Shown: positions 36,128 through 46,307, counted from the stretch's first letter. The stretch is 64,000 bases of DNA from an uncultured Phocaeicola sp. (GCA_948956705.1 CARCZS010000011.1:11743-75742), one strand, 5' to 3'. Program-made: numbers and translations. The notes: generated by a model from the sequence alone, not told the origin.

Positions 36128-37384
36128 ATGAAAATCAATATAGCCAGGCATACTTATCTAACAATTCTTTTCATACTATCCCTTTCCTGTTGCGGAACAG
36201 TCCGTGCGCAAGAGGCAAGCAGCGATTCTATTGTAATCAGTTACCTGAAAGAATCAGGTATTCCCATCACCCAAAACAATCAACTGAAACTATTAAAAAG
36301 CGGACGTACCAAATTTATCGACCTCTTTGAAGAAATAAGGAAAGCCAAACATCACATCCATCTGGAATACTTTAACTTCCGCAATGACTCAATTGCCAAT
36401 GCTCTGTTCGACTTATTGGGCGAAAAGGCAAAAGAAGGAGTGGAAGTACGAGCCATGTTCGATGCTTTCGGCAACCTGTCAAACAACAAGCCCCTGAAGA
36501 AAAAGCATCTGAAAGCCATCCGCAAGAAGGGAATTGAGATTGTGAAGTTTGATCCTTTCAAGTTTCCGTACATCAATCACGCCCTTCATCGCGACCATCG
36601 CAAAATAGTAGTAATAGACGGCAAAGTAGGCTATACCGGAGGGATGAATATAGCCAATTATTACATTAAAGGATTACCCGAAATAGGCGATTGGAGAGAC
36701 ATGCATGTCCGCATCGAAGGTGATGCCGTTAATAACCTTCAGGATATCTTCCTGACCATGTGGAACAAAAGTACCAAACAGCATATCGGAGGGCCGGCAT
36801 ATTATCCTTTGCGCAACGATTCCATTGACACAAGTGGCAAGAGTGTGGCGATAGTCGACCGGGTACCTCGGAAAACTCCCAAAATAATGCGCCGCATGTA
36901 TGTCAAGTCGCTGGATGCCGCACAACATAAAGTGCAAATCGTGAATCCCTATTTCACCCCTACCCATAGCATAAAGAAAGCTATCAAGCGAGCTTTGAAA
37001 CGTGGCGTAGAAGTGGAAATCATGATTCCGGGAAAATCAGATATTCCCTTTACCCCTGATGCGGCATTCTATACCTCAAACAAGCTCAGAAAAAAAGGAG
37101 CCGAAATCTATATCTACAACGGAGGGTTCCACCATTCCAAAATCATGATGGTAGACAGTTTGTTCTGTACCGTAGGCAGCACCAATTTAAATAGTCGGAG
37201 TTTGCGTTACGACTACGAGGTAAATGCTTTTATCTTTGACAAAGGAACAACCCATGAATTGAGCAACATGTTTGAAAACGACAAGAAAGACAGCACACTA
37301 CTCACCAAAGAAGAATATAAAAAACGCTCCGGTTGGAAACGTTTTGTAGGCTGGTTTGCCAATCTGTTTACACCGTTCCTTTAA
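36128..37384 (+). CDS. Phospholipase D-like / cardiolipin synthase family protein
   Basis: A 418-residue protein with an N-terminal hydrophobic signal (YLTILFILSLSCCG) that may be a lipoprotein signal. It has two HKD motifs: HRKIVVID near residue 155 and HSKIMMVD near residue 340. The two-HKD layout is that of bacterial cardiolipin synthases, which join two phospholipid headgroups. An exported phospholipase D-type hydrolase is the alternative. The TTG at 36077 is the promoter -33 element, so translation begins at the ATG at 36128. Confidence 0.85.
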   Translation: MKINIARHTYLTILFILSLSCCGTVRAQEASSDSIVISYLKESGIPITQNNQLKLLKSGRTKFIDLFEEIRKAKHHIHLEYFNFRNDSIANALFDLLGEKAKEGVEVRAMFDAFGNLSNNKPLKKKHLKAIRKKGIEIVKFDPFKFPYINHALHRDHRKIVVIDGKVGYTGGMNIANYYIKGLPEIGDWRDMHVRIEGDAVNNLQDIFLTMWNKSTKQHIGGPAYYPLRNDSIDTSGKSVAIVDRVPRKTPKIMRRMYVKSLDAAQHKVQIVNPYFTPTHSIKKAIKRALKRGVEVEIMIPGKSDIPFTPDAAFYTSNKLRKKGAEIYIYNGGFHHSKIMMVDSLFCTVGSTNLNSRSLRYDYEVNAFIFDKGTTHELSNMFENDKKDSTLLTKEEYKKRSGWKRFVGWFANLFTPFL

Positions 37385-37407
37385 GCAGACCATAGTTTCA
37401 TTCAGTT

Positions 37408-37446
37408 TTATCAGGTTGAAACGTTTCAACCTGATAAGGTTTTATT
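37408..37446 (+). terminator. Terminator with a perfect 14-bp stem
   Basis: TTATCAGGTTGAAA (37408-37421), a CG loop, and TTTCAACCTGATAA (37424-37437), then GGTTTTATTT. It follows the cardiolipin-synthase-like gene. Confidence 0.85.
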
Positions 37447-37587
37447 TACCCTCATGAAAACTGCAGTTCTGTGCCGATGATTTTTTCCCTACCACATGGT
37501 TTTCACATTATTATAAGGCAGAGATAAAATAAATCCCCTTTTCACCTCCTTAAACTACAATATTTTTCTTATTTTTGCCCAAATATG

Positions 37588-37595
37588 TAATTTTG
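37588..37595 (+). promoter_or_regulatory. Candidate -7 element of the metF operon
   Basis: TAATTTTG lies 31 bases before the metF ATG. A TTG at -33 is not clear. Confidence 0.5.
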
Positions 37596-37626
37596 CCGGA
37601 GAAGGCACAAGAGACGAGATATAAGA

Positions 37627-38580
37627 ATGAGAGTAGTTGACTTAATAAAAAGTACCGATAAAACGGCTTTTTCTTTTGAGATATTGCCCCCGCTGAAAGG
37701 GACAGGCATTGAAAAGCTTTATAAGACGGTGGATACTTTGCGTGAATTTGATCCTAAATATATCAACATCACCACCCACCGCAGCGAATATGTATATAAA
37801 GACCTTGGAAATGGTCTCTACCAACGCGCACGGTTGCGTCGCCGTCCCGGAACGGTTGCGGTAGCCGCCGCACTACAAAATAAATACAATATCACAACTG
37901 TGCCGCATATCCTATGTAGCGGCTTTACCCGTGAGGATACGGAATATGTGCTGCTGGACTTGCAGTTTTTGGGTATTACCGACCTGTTGGTATTGCGTGG
38001 TGACAAAGCCAAGCACGAGTCTGCATTCGTTCCCGAAGGAAACGGATACAGTCATGCGCTGGAACTGGAAGGGCAGATTAATGATTTCAACAAGGGAGTA
38101 TTCGTCGATGGTTCTCCCATCAAAGTGACAGGAACACCGTTCAGCTACGGAGTGGCCTGTTACCCCGAGAAACACGAGGAATCGCCCAACATGGAGCAGG
38201 ATATTTATTGGTTGAAGAAAAAAGTGGAAGCCGGTGCTGAATATGCCGTAACACAAATGTTTTATGACAACCGTAAATACTTTGAGTTTGTGGAAAGAGT
38301 CCGTAAGGAAGGTATCAACATACCTATCATACCGGGAATCAAACCTTTCGGTAAGTTATCTCAATTGAGTATGATACCGAAAACGTTCAAGATTGATCTT
38401 CCGCAAGAATTGGCCTCGGAAGCCGTGAAATGCGAGACTGATGAAGAAGCGCGTGCCCTTGGCGTGGAATGGTGTATCCACCAATGCCGCGAATTGATAG
38501 CACACGGTGTGCCGAGTATCCATTTTTATACGGTAAGCGCCGTAGAAAGTGTAAAAGAAGTAGCAAAAGTAATATATTAA
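37627..38580 (+). CDS. metF: 5,10-methylenetetrahydrofolate reductase
   Basis: A 317-residue flavoprotein of the MetF family. FSFEILPPLKG near residue 17 is the N-terminal family motif. DLLVLRGDKAK and EYAVTQMFYDNRKYFEFV mark the FAD and folate region, and IPIIPGIKPFG the following strand. It makes 5-methyltetrahydrofolate for methionine synthesis. It starts a plus-strand run with holB 9 bases later. Confidence 0.95.
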   Translation: MRVVDLIKSTDKTAFSFEILPPLKGTGIEKLYKTVDTLREFDPKYINITTHRSEYVYKDLGNGLYQRARLRRRPGTVAVAAALQNKYNITTVPHILCSGFTREDTEYVLLDLQFLGITDLLVLRGDKAKHESAFVPEGNGYSHALELEGQINDFNKGVFVDGSPIKVTGTPFSYGVACYPEKHEESPNMEQDIYWLKKKVEAGAEYAVTQMFYDNRKYFEFVERVRKEGINIPIIPGIKPFGKLSQLSMIPKTFKIDLPQELASEAVKCETDEEARALGVEWCIHQCRELIAHGVPSIHFYTVSAVESVKEVAKVIY

Positions 38581-38589
38581 TATAGACAG

Positions 38590-39717
38590 ATGTTTTTTAA
38601 AGATGTAATAGGACAGGAAGAAGCAAAACAACGGCTCATTGCCGAGGTGAAGGAGGGAAGAATTCCCCACGCACAACTGATTTGCGGTCCCGAAGGCACA
38701 GGAAAGTTGCCTTTGGCAATAGCCTATGCCCGTTACATTTGTTGTGAGAACCGTGGAGAGCATGACGCTTGCGGCGTATGTCCCAGTTGTGCCAAGTTCA
38801 ATAAACTGGCACATCCCGATTTTCATTTTGTTTTCCCTGTCATCAAGAAGAAAGCCGGAAAAGATACGGTGTGCGACGATTTCATCTCGGAATGGCGCCA
38901 GTTTGTGATGAACAACCCTTATTTCAGTCTTAACCATTGGTTAAAAGAAATGGGCGCTGAAAATCAACAGGCACAGATTTTTGTTAAAGAGAGCGACGAG
39001 ATTATGCGCAAGCTCAGTTTGAAATCCAGTCAGGGAGGCTATAAGGTAATGATTATCTGGTTGCCCGAGAAGATGAATGTGGAATGTAGCAACAAGTTGC
39101 TCAAACTGTTGGAAGAGCCGCCGATGCAGACCGTTTTTCTCCTTGTGTCGGAAGAGCCGGACGCGCTTTTGCAAACGATTCAAAGCCGGACGCAACGGTT
39201 CAACATCCACGGTATCGACGAAGCAGAGATAGCCAAAGTGCTGCAAAGCAAATACGGATTGCAGACACAAGACGCCGATGATATTGCCCATCGCTCGGAA
39301 GGTAATTTCCTGAAAGCACTGGAAACCATTCACCTGAGCGAGGAAAACAAACTGTTCTTCGAACTGTTTGTCAGTCTGATGCGTCTGTCCTATCAGCGAA
39401 AGATACGCGACATGAAACGATGGAGTGAAGGAGTGGCAGGCATGGGACGCGAACGACAGAAAAACTTCCTTACTTATTGCCAGCGCATGATACGTGAAAA
39501 CTTCATGTTCAATTTCCGCCAACACGACTTGGTGTATATGAGCAATGATGAACAAAACTTTTCCACTCGTTTCGCTCCGTTTGTCAATGAGCGTAATGTG
39601 ATGGGAATTATGGAAGAACTAAGTGAAGCCCAGCAACATATAGAGCAGAATGTGAATGCCAAAATGGTGTTTTTTGATTTCTCGCTAAAAATGATTGTGC
39701 TGCTGGTGCAGAAATAA
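38590..39717 (+). CDS. holB: DNA polymerase III subunit delta prime
   Basis: A 375-residue clamp-loader subunit. N-terminal VIGQEEAKQRL...GPEGTGKLPLA is a modified P-loop, and a zinc-binding set CCENRGEHDACGVCPSC sits near residue 50. KLLKLLEEPP and TIQSRTQRF are the usual sensor and SRC-like region of HolB. It loads the sliding clamp together with the gamma/tau and delta subunits. Confidence 0.93.
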   Translation: MFFKDVIGQEEAKQRLIAEVKEGRIPHAQLICGPEGTGKLPLAIAYARYICCENRGEHDACGVCPSCAKFNKLAHPDFHFVFPVIKKKAGKDTVCDDFISEWRQFVMNNPYFSLNHWLKEMGAENQQAQIFVKESDEIMRKLSLKSSQGGYKVMIIWLPEKMNVECSNKLLKLLEEPPMQTVFLLVSEEPDALLQTIQSRTQRFNIHGIDEAEIAKVLQSKYGLQTQDADDIAHRSEGNFLKALETIHLSEENKLFFELFVSLMRLSYQRKIRDMKRWSEGVAGMGRERQKNFLTYCQRMIRENFMFNFRQHDLVYMSNDEQNFSTRFAPFVNERNVMGIMEELSEAQQHIEQNVNAKMVFFDFSLKMIVLLVQK

Positions 39718-39733
39718 CATATATATAACAACT

Positions 39734-41209
39734 ATGGATAATGAGTTTAAATTGAAAAACGGAAGCGGCTGTTTGTATTGCAAAGGCTGCGGACGACAGG
39801 ATAAACAACTGAATACCTACGACTGGCTGGCTGATATTCCCGGAAACGCCGAGGAACAGGAGATGGTCGAAGTTCAGTTCAAGAATACACGCAAGGGATA
39901 TTTCAAGAACAGCAATAAGTTGAAGCTGGACAAAGGCGATATTGTTGCTGTAGAGGCAAGTCCCGGACATGACATCGGAGTAGTGACGCTGACCGGACGG
40001 CTTGTTCCGTTGCAAATGCGCAAGGCGAACCTGAAACCGGATGTCGAAATCAAACGTATCTACCGCAAAGTGAAACCGGTGGATATGGAGAAATATGAAG
40101 AAGCGAAAGCCAAAGAACATGATACGATGATTCGTTCGCGACAAATCGCGCTTAATCTGAATCTGAACATGAAGATTGGTGATGTGGAGTATCAGGGAGA
40201 CGGCAACAAAGCCATTTTCTACTACATTGCCGACGAACGTGTTGACTTCCGCCAATTGATTAAGGTATTGGCGGAGACGTTCCGTGTACGCATCGAGATG
40301 AAACAAATCGGTGCACGGCAGGAAGCCGGGCGCATCGGAGGTATCGGTCCCTGCGGCCGCGAACTGTGTTGCGCTACATGGATGACAAACTTTGTCTCTG
40401 TTTCCACCAGTGCCGCCCGCTATCAGGATATTTCACTCAACCCGCAGAAGTTGGCAGGACAATGCGCCAAGCTGAAGTGCTGCCTCAACTATGAAGTAGA
40501 TGCCTATGTGGAAGCACAGAAACGCCTGCCAAGCAAGGAAATCACACTGGAAACCATCGACGGCACTTTCTATTTCTTCAAGGCTGATATTCTGAAAGGT
40601 ACCATCACCTACTCCACTGATAAAAACTTCATGGCAAATATCGTGACGATTCCCGCGCGACGCGCCTTTGAAATCATAAATATGAATAGACGTGGCGAAA
40701 AACCGGAAAGCTTGCTGGAAGCAGCCAAAAAGAATGAGCCGCAACAGCCTGTCGACTTAGTGGAACAGGAAAGCCTGACTCGTTTTGACAAACGTAAAGG
40801 CAATAATAACAACCGCAAGAAAAAGAGGAAAGGAGAGAGCAACGGCAATAACGAAGGTGCTACTACCAACGGCAACAAACCGCAGCAGCCCAGAGACAGT
40901 CAGCCGAAGGGAGAAGGTCGTCCGCCAAAAGCAGAAAACAGACCTCCCAAAGCAGAAAATAGACCTCCCAAAGGGGAAGGCCGTCCGCCAAGAGGCGAAG
41001 GCAGACCACCGCGTGAGAACAAAGAAAACAGACCTGAAGGAAGACGTAACCGTGAGGACGGACGTGAGCGCAACCGTAACAACCGACGTCCCGGTAATGG
41101 TGAGAACACCACTCCCACCAACAATAAAAACGGAAATAATAACGGTAACAATGCCCAGACTCCGAATGACAAACCCAAACCGCAAGCTCCTGTGGCCGAC
41201 AAAGAATAA
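39734..41209 (+). CDS. RicT-like PSP1-domain protein with a disordered tail
   Basis: A 491-residue protein. An N-terminal cysteine group (CLYCKGCG) is followed by the PSP1 domain (about 50-260) with GPCGRELCCATW and CAKLKCCLNYE, the cysteines that bind an iron-sulfur cluster in RicT. From about residue 350 the tail is low-complexity, with repeats such as RPPKAEN and RPPRGEG, rich in Arg, Asn, Pro and Gly, and could bind RNA. RicT acts with RicA and RicF on RNA processing in Bacillus. A similar role here is inference. The gene overlaps gldH. Confidence 0.85.
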   Translation: MDNEFKLKNGSGCLYCKGCGRQDKQLNTYDWLADIPGNAEEQEMVEVQFKNTRKGYFKNSNKLKLDKGDIVAVEASPGHDIGVVTLTGRLVPLQMRKANLKPDVEIKRIYRKVKPVDMEKYEEAKAKEHDTMIRSRQIALNLNLNMKIGDVEYQGDGNKAIFYYIADERVDFRQLIKVLAETFRVRIEMKQIGARQEAGRIGGIGPCGRELCCATWMTNFVSVSTSAARYQDISLNPQKLAGQCAKLKCCLNYEVDAYVEAQKRLPSKEITLETIDGTFYFFKADILKGTITYSTDKNFMANIVTIPARRAFEIINMNRRGEKPESLLEAAKKNEPQQPVDLVEQESLTRFDKRKGNNNNRKKKRKGESNGNNEGATTNGNKPQQPRDSQPKGEGRPPKAENRPPKAENRPPKGEGRPPRGEGRPPRENKENRPEGRRNREDGRERNRNNRRPGNGENTTPTNNKNGNNNGNNAQTPNDKPKPQAPVADKE

Positions 41210-41666
41210 AATAGCCTGCCTGCCGATAGTATGTCTGCTATTGGCCGCATGTAACAGCAATACAGTTTATCACTCTTACCAATCCATCCCCACAATGGGA
41301 TGGAGTAAGGGTGATACTCTTGTTTACACCCTCCCGACCTCAATACCCACAGGAACGTATAAGATGACTATCGGTATCCGACATCAGGAAAACTACCCTT
41401 ATCGTGATTTATGGCTGGGTATCAGTCAAAGTGCAAAAGACACGCTCACCTATTCCACTGATACGCTGCAACTGTTCCTTGCCGACGAAACGGGAAACTG
41501 GAACGGAGACGGCCCCGGCGGATTGTATCAATTCACCCGGCTCTATACTCCTTCTTTTACAATCGCCCAAGACAGTGCTTCCAGAAGTATCCGTATCGTT
41601 CATATCATGACAGACAATCCACTGAAAGGAATCAGTGATGTCGGAATCCGTTTGGAAAAACCTTAA
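41166..41666 (+). CDS. gldH: Gliding motility lipoprotein GldH
   Basis: A 166-residue lipoprotein: the signal LPIVCLLLAACNSN has a lipobox cysteine. The rest matches GldH in length and pattern (GWSKGDTLVYTLP, NYPYRDLWLGI, GDGPGGLYQF). The ATG at 41166 overlaps the RicT-like gene by 44 bases in another frame. GldH is a Bacteroidetes outer-surface or periplasmic lipoprotein tied to the gliding/type IX machinery in motile species; gut species keep it without gliding. It converges with rodA, overlapping by 4 bases. Confidence 0.85.
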   Translation: MTNPNRKLLWPTKNKIACLPIVCLLLAACNSNTVYHSYQSIPTMGWSKGDTLVYTLPTSIPTGTYKMTIGIRHQENYPYRDLWLGISQSAKDTLTYSTDTLQLFLADETGNWNGDGPGGLYQFTRLYTPSFTIAQDSASRSIRIVHIMTDNPLKGISDVGIRLEKP

Positions 41667-43117
41667 TGGCTTCCTCGTGCCGAGTCAATGCGCAAGAACA
41701 CAAAGAGTAGGATGGTAAAGCCCCACAAAGAAGAACCTCCATAACTGAAGAAAGGCAATGGAATACCAATCACCGGCGTTAATCCGAGTACCATTCCTAT
41801 ATTAATAAAGAGATGAAACAGGAAAATGCTCAGCACCGAGTAACCATATACACGCCCAAAACGTGTATGTTGTCTTTCAGAAATCACTATCAGCCTTAAA
41901 ATTAAGGCCATAAAAAGCAGTAAAACAACGGCAGAGCCCAAGAAGCCTTCCTCTTCACCCACCGTACAAAAAATAAAGTCCGTATCCTGTTCGGGAACAT
42001 ATTTCAACTTTGTCTGTGTTCCATTCAAAAAACCCTTCCCCAACAGTCCGCCCGAACCGATTGCAATCTTGCTTTGGTTCACATTATATCCTGCCCCAGC
42101 CAAGTCCTCTTCCATTCCCAATACCACTTTGATACGCACTTGTTGATGGGGTTCGAGCACATTCTCAAACACATAGTCGGCAGAGAAAAGAAAACCCACA
42201 GAGCCAATGGCAAACAGGGCAATATAGAAATAATTACGCATACGCTCGCGCATGGAAAGAAATATAAGGTAGAAGACCAATGCCACACACAGTCCGTATT
42301 GGAACCACGTAATATCAAAAGGAATCACATAATAAGAAAAAAGTAATGCCAGTAGGGTACCTCCTGCACCAAAACCAAGAATATACCACACCACCGGCTT
42401 CTTTTTACAATAAGAATTAACCAGCAAAGCAGACAGCACGGTTATCAGCAACAAGACCGAAAACTCTCCAACCGATGTACAGTCATCCACCATCATCTCC
42501 TGACTGAAACGGATACCGACTACAAAATAAACCACGGCACAAATTCCGGCAAACAGAATGGAACCGGGCATTCCTTCTCTGTATAACATAAAGAAAAATG
42601 CCAGATAGACCAATGCAGAACCCGTTTCCCGCTGTAATACAATAAGCAGCATGGGCAACAATATCATTCCCACTACCGGAAGAGAATACTTCAACTTACT
42701 CATCGTAAACCCATAGACGTTCATAAACTTAGCCAAAGCCAAGGCTGTAGCAAACTTAGCAAACTCTGCCGGCTGCAAACTGACAGGGCCAAACTTAATC
42801 CATGAATAGGAACCTTTTGTATCCTCCGCCAGGAAGGGAGTGGCAAGCAACAGCAACATCATTGCCCCATAAAAGATATAGGCAAACATATCATAAAGCT
42901 TGTCTTCGAGCATCAACAAAATAAAGCCCAACCCCAATGAACAGGAAATCCACACCAACTGCTTGCCGGCACGCGTATCGAAGCTGAAGAAGTCCATCTC
43001 ACCATAGTCATAACTAGCTCCGCATACACTGAACCATCCGAAGATAACCAATGCTAAATAGATACAAATAGTCATCCAGTCTATCGATTTCAACATGTTA
43101 TCGCTCGTGTATGCCAT
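41663..43117 (-). CDS. rodA: Rod shape-determining protein RodA
   Basis: A 484-residue SEDS-family membrane protein with about ten helices. ETGSALVYLAFF and the final GLTPVIGIPLPFFSYGGSS are family landmarks. It is the glycosyltransferase that polymerises peptidoglycan of the side wall, paired with PBP2. It is longer than most RodA proteins by about 100 residues, with extra hydrophobic segments in the middle. It overlaps the end of mrdA by 20 bases. Confidence 0.92.
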   Translation of the reverse strand: MAYTSDNMLKSIDWMTICIYLALVIFGWFSVCGASYDYGEMDFFSFDTRAGKQLVWISCSLGLGFILLMLEDKLYDMFAYIFYGAMMLLLLATPFLAEDTKGSYSWIKFGPVSLQPAEFAKFATALALAKFMNVYGFTMSKLKYSLPVVGMILLPMLLIVLQRETGSALVYLAFFFMLYREGMPGSILFAGICAVVYFVVGIRFSQEMMVDDCTSVGEFSVLLLITVLSALLVNSYCKKKPVVWYILGFGAGGTLLALLFSYYVIPFDITWFQYGLCVALVFYLIFLSMRERMRNYFYIALFAIGSVGFLFSADYVFENVLEPHQQVRIKVVLGMEEDLAGAGYNVNQSKIAIGSGGLLGKGFLNGTQTKLKYVPEQDTDFIFCTVGEEEGFLGSAVVLLLFMALILRLIVISERQHTRFGRVYGYSVLSIFLFHLFINIGMVLGLTPVIGIPLPFFSYGGSSLWGFTILLFVFLRIDSARGSH

Positions 43118-44948
43118 AATCTATCCTCCTGTTTTGTATATCATTCGCTTTCACTTCACTGTCAGGCGACAATCCTCCTTTCAAATACTGTTCCATCATC
43201 AGTGCTCCGATAGGCACTCCATATACTGCACCAAATCCTCCATTCTCCACATAAACCGCAATGGCTATCTTCGGATTATTCATCGGAGCAAAGCCCATAA
43301 AAACAGAATGGTCTTTACCCCTGTTTTGTGCCGTACCGGTTTTACCGCAAACTTCTATGCCGGGAATATTGGCTCCCCGACATGTACCGCCCAATACAGC
43401 CGCACGCATACCTTGCACCACCGTTTCATAGTGTCGGCCACTCACTTTCGTATAATGTTTCGTGCTATACAACGTATCCAACGGTTCATCTTCCACCTCC
43501 TTCACCACATGAGGAGTAACATAGTAGCCACGATTGGCTATTGTCGCTCCCAAATTGGCTATCTGCAACGGAGTCAAAGTCACCTCTCCCTGCCCGATGG
43601 CAATACTGATGATAGTCAGTCCGTTCCAAGAGCCCCGATAATTCTTGTCATAATATTCAGCATTCGGAATCATTCCCCGCTTCTCTCCCGGAAGGTCTAC
43701 ACCCAACGGATATCCGAACCCCATCGAAACCATATAGTCACGCCAGGTAGACATCGCCTTCTGCACCGAACCGTATTTCTTCTTGGCTCCTATCATGTGA
43801 TACAGTCCCCAACAGAAATAAGCATTACACGAAGTGGCAATAGCCGGAACCAATGCCAAAGGAGAACCGTGGGCATGGCAACCTACACGAAGACCCGCGT
43901 GTACAAATCCGTGATAACAGGAATAGGGTGTCTCGGGTACAATAATACCTTCCTCAAGAAAAGTGAGCGCCTGCGATGTCTTAAAAGTAGACCCCGGCGG
44001 AAACTGTCCCATAATAGCACGGTTCAATAGAGATTTCCAACTATCGCGCGCCAAATCCAAATGGTTTTTTCCTCGTTGGCGTCCCACCATCAGCCGAGGG
44101 TCGAAAGTGGGTGAAGACACCATACATAATATCTCCCCCGTTTCGGGTTCGATAGCGACAATACTTCCTATTTTCCCTTCCAAGAGTCGTTCGCCAAGCA
44201 TCTGAAGCTCCACATCAATTCCCAATTTCAAATTCTTGCCCGGCACAGGAGTCTTATCATATTTTCCGTCCATATAACGTCCCTGAATACGCCCGCGAGC
44301 ATCCCGAAGCAGTATTTCCACTCCTTTTTCTCCACGCAACTGTTTCTCGTAAGAGCGTTCCACCCCCTGTTTACCGATAAAATCACCACGCACATAATAA
44401 TCATCCGCCTCTATATCCCGCTTGGAAACTTCAGCAATGTCACCTAAAACATGAGCGGCTGAATTATAATTATATTGTCGGATGGTGCGCCTTTGAATAT
44501 AAAAGCCGGGAAATTTAAACAGCTTTTCCTGAAACACTCCACATTCTTCGGCAGACAGCTGGGTCATAAAAACCTGATGAGTATAAGGAGAATACCCCGG
44601 ATTAGAACGACGGTCCCTTATTTCACGAATACGCCTTTTAAAGTATTCCGGAGTAATATTCAAGGTCTGACACAAGTCAAGTGTATCAAGATTTACCACT
44701 TCTTTCATCACCATGGTGACATCGTATGCCGGCTGGTTGTAAACCAATAATTTCCCATTACGGTCATACATCACACCGCGGCTAGGATATTGTGTCTTGT
44801 TCAGAAAAGCATTGCTGTCCGCATTCTTTTTATAGTCTTCGCTCATAATCTGCAAAGTGAAAAGACGTATCAGGTAAATCAGTACAATAACAACGACCGA
44901 CCCACCAATCACATATTTCCGCTTCTCCAGATTATAATCTCTTTCCAC
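43098..44948 (-). CDS. mrdA: Penicillin-binding protein 2 (transpeptidase)
   Basis: A 616-residue class B PBP: one N-terminal helix, a dimerisation domain, and the transpeptidase domain with active-site motif STFK (PGSTFKTS), SCN (ATSCNAYF) and KTG (CGKTGTAQN). It cross-links side-wall peptidoglycan together with RodA. The start is a GTG at 44948, directly after the mreD stop codon. An AGGAGG-like sequence lies before it inside the end of mreD. The next in-frame ATG would cut the membrane helix. Confidence 0.92.
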   Translation of the reverse strand: MERDYNLEKRKYVIGGSVVVIVLIYLIRLFTLQIMSEDYKKNADSNAFLNKTQYPSRGVMYDRNGKLLVYNQPAYDVTMVMKEVVNLDTLDLCQTLNITPEYFKRRIREIRDRRSNPGYSPYTHQVFMTQLSAEECGVFQEKLFKFPGFYIQRRTIRQYNYNSAAHVLGDIAEVSKRDIEADDYYVRGDFIGKQGVERSYEKQLRGEKGVEILLRDARGRIQGRYMDGKYDKTPVPGKNLKLGIDVELQMLGERLLEGKIGSIVAIEPETGEILCMVSSPTFDPRLMVGRQRGKNHLDLARDSWKSLLNRAIMGQFPPGSTFKTSQALTFLEEGIIVPETPYSCYHGFVHAGLRVGCHAHGSPLALVPAIATSCNAYFCWGLYHMIGAKKKYGSVQKAMSTWRDYMVSMGFGYPLGVDLPGEKRGMIPNAEYYDKNYRGSWNGLTIISIAIGQGEVTLTPLQIANLGATIANRGYYVTPHVVKEVEDEPLDTLYSTKHYTKVSGRHYETVVQGMRAAVLGGTCRGANIPGIEVCGKTGTAQNRGKDHSVFMGFAPMNNPKIAIAVYVENGGFGAVYGVPIGALMMEQYLKGGLSPDSEVKANDIQNRRIDYGIHER

Positions 44949-45449
44949 TTATTTCTTCCTCCTTATTGCCTCTGCACATAATATACAAACAATTGTAATG
45001 GAGGCATCTGTCAATATTTTCAATAATAATACAGGCAGATTAAAGAACGAGAAAGTATCTATCACCAGCAAGATGGTACAAAACAAGAACGTACACAACA
45101 GAATATACCGGATGTAAGGAAAAATGCCCATACTCTTAACGCCCGGCTCAAAGTCTTCGGCACTGTCACGCAATGTCACCAGCCTGAGGATAGGCTCACG
45201 CATAAAAGCCAGTACCGTAGCTGCAGCAGCGTTCATACCGGGAGTGTTACTGAAAATATCGACAGACAATCCGAGCAAGAATGACCATACCATCAATGTA
45301 TTACGGCTCACACCCGAATTATACTTCAAAATAAAATAAATAAAAAAGAAAGGAGTGGCATATCCATTTATATGCATACGATTTAACACCAGCACTTGCA
45401 ACAGCACCAGCCCGACAAACCACTCTATTCTTTGCAGGTAAGTAATCAT
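44949..45449 (-). CDS. mreD: Rod shape-determining protein MreD
   Basis: A 166-residue inner-membrane protein with about five helices (VGLVLLQVLVLNRM, LMVWSFLLGLSVDIFSNTPGMNAAA). The segment SVDIFSNTPGMNAAA is typical of MreD in this order. It joins MreC and the RodA/PBP2 complex. It sits 9 bases after mreC. Confidence 0.88.
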   Translation of the reverse strand: MITYLQRIEWFVGLVLLQVLVLNRMHINGYATPFFFIYFILKYNSGVSRNTLMVWSFLLGLSVDIFSNTPGMNAAAATVLAFMREPILRLVTLRDSAEDFEPGVKSMGIFPYIRYILLCTFLFCTILLVIDTFSFFNLPVLLLKILTDASITIVCILCAEAIRRKK

Positions 45450-45458
45450 CAGTCCACT

Positions 45459-46307
45459 CTACTTATTCGTTTTAACCTGTTTCTCTAACTCCAACTGTTC
45501 TTCCTGCCCTTTCTTCGCAATGACACGGACGTCATTCAGACGAGCAAAATCAGTAAATAGCTTAACTCTCAACAAGTAAGACAGGCCATCATGACTATCG
45601 GCTATATCATCTACCGTCCCAACCGGAATTCCTGACGGAAACACGGCACTGTGTCCGCTTGTCACAATGGTATCTCCCAAAGAGAATAATGAATGACGGG
45701 GCATATCTTTCACATAAGCATACTCAGACGAGCCGCCGTCCCATTTCAAGAAGCCGAAGTAATCACTCTTCTTGATTTTACAGCTAATGCTGCTTTTCGA
45801 ATTCAAAACAGGAATAACGATGGAGTGATGAGAAGAGGTAAGATAAACAATACCTACCACACCACTTCCGTTCACTACACCCATTTCACTGCGCACACCG
45901 TCTGCCGTTCCCTTGTTTATAGTAATATAATTATCGGCATGGGTAATGCTATTATTAATAACACTCGCCTTGAAGATGTCATATTCCTGCAAGGCTTCCT
46001 GCTTCATCTGTTCGATGCCACTGCTGTCTCCCGTCGCTTCCGTCAGGGTTTTACGGAGGCGTTCCACTTGCAGTTCCAGTTCTACATTTTTTTGTACCAA
46101 TTCATCATTGATGGTTTTCAAATGAAAATATCCGGTGACATTATTGGCTGCATCATACACCGCACCGGCAAGCCGATTGGCAGAGGTAAAGAATGCACTT
46201 CCCTGATAACTGTTGAAACGGAATAATAAAGCAAAACTGATTACCTCCAGTAAAACAAAGAGGAACCAGTAATTGTACTTTAAAAAGAAATTCAGCAGAT
46301 TTCTCAT
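45459..46307 (-). CDS. mreC: Rod shape-determining protein MreC
   Basis: A 282-residue bitopic protein. An N-terminal helix (YWFLFVLLEVISFALLF) is followed by a coiled coil (about 65-95) and a beta-barrel domain with GTADGVRSEMGVVNGSGVVGIVYLTS and VFPSGIPVGTVDDI. It is the periplasmic scaffold of the elongasome. It lies between mreB and mreD on the same strand. Confidence 0.93.
   Translation of the reverse strand: MRNLLNFFLKYNYWFLFVLLEVISFALLFRFNSYQGSAFFTSANRLAGAVYDAANNVTGYFHLKTINDELVQKNVELELQVERLRKTLTEATGDSSGIEQMKQEALQEYDIFKASVINNSITHADNYITINKGTADGVRSEMGVVNGSGVVGIVYLTSSHHSIVIPVLNSKSSISCKIKKSDYFGFLKWDGGSSEYAYVKDMPRHSLFSLGDTIVTSGHSAVFPSGIPVGTVDDIADSHDGLSYLLRVKLFTDFARLNDVRVIAKKGQEEQLELEKQVKTNK

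Noticed and set aside
43095..44030. 311-codon plus-strand open frame
   Set aside because: Antisense to mrdA, which carries all PBP motifs.
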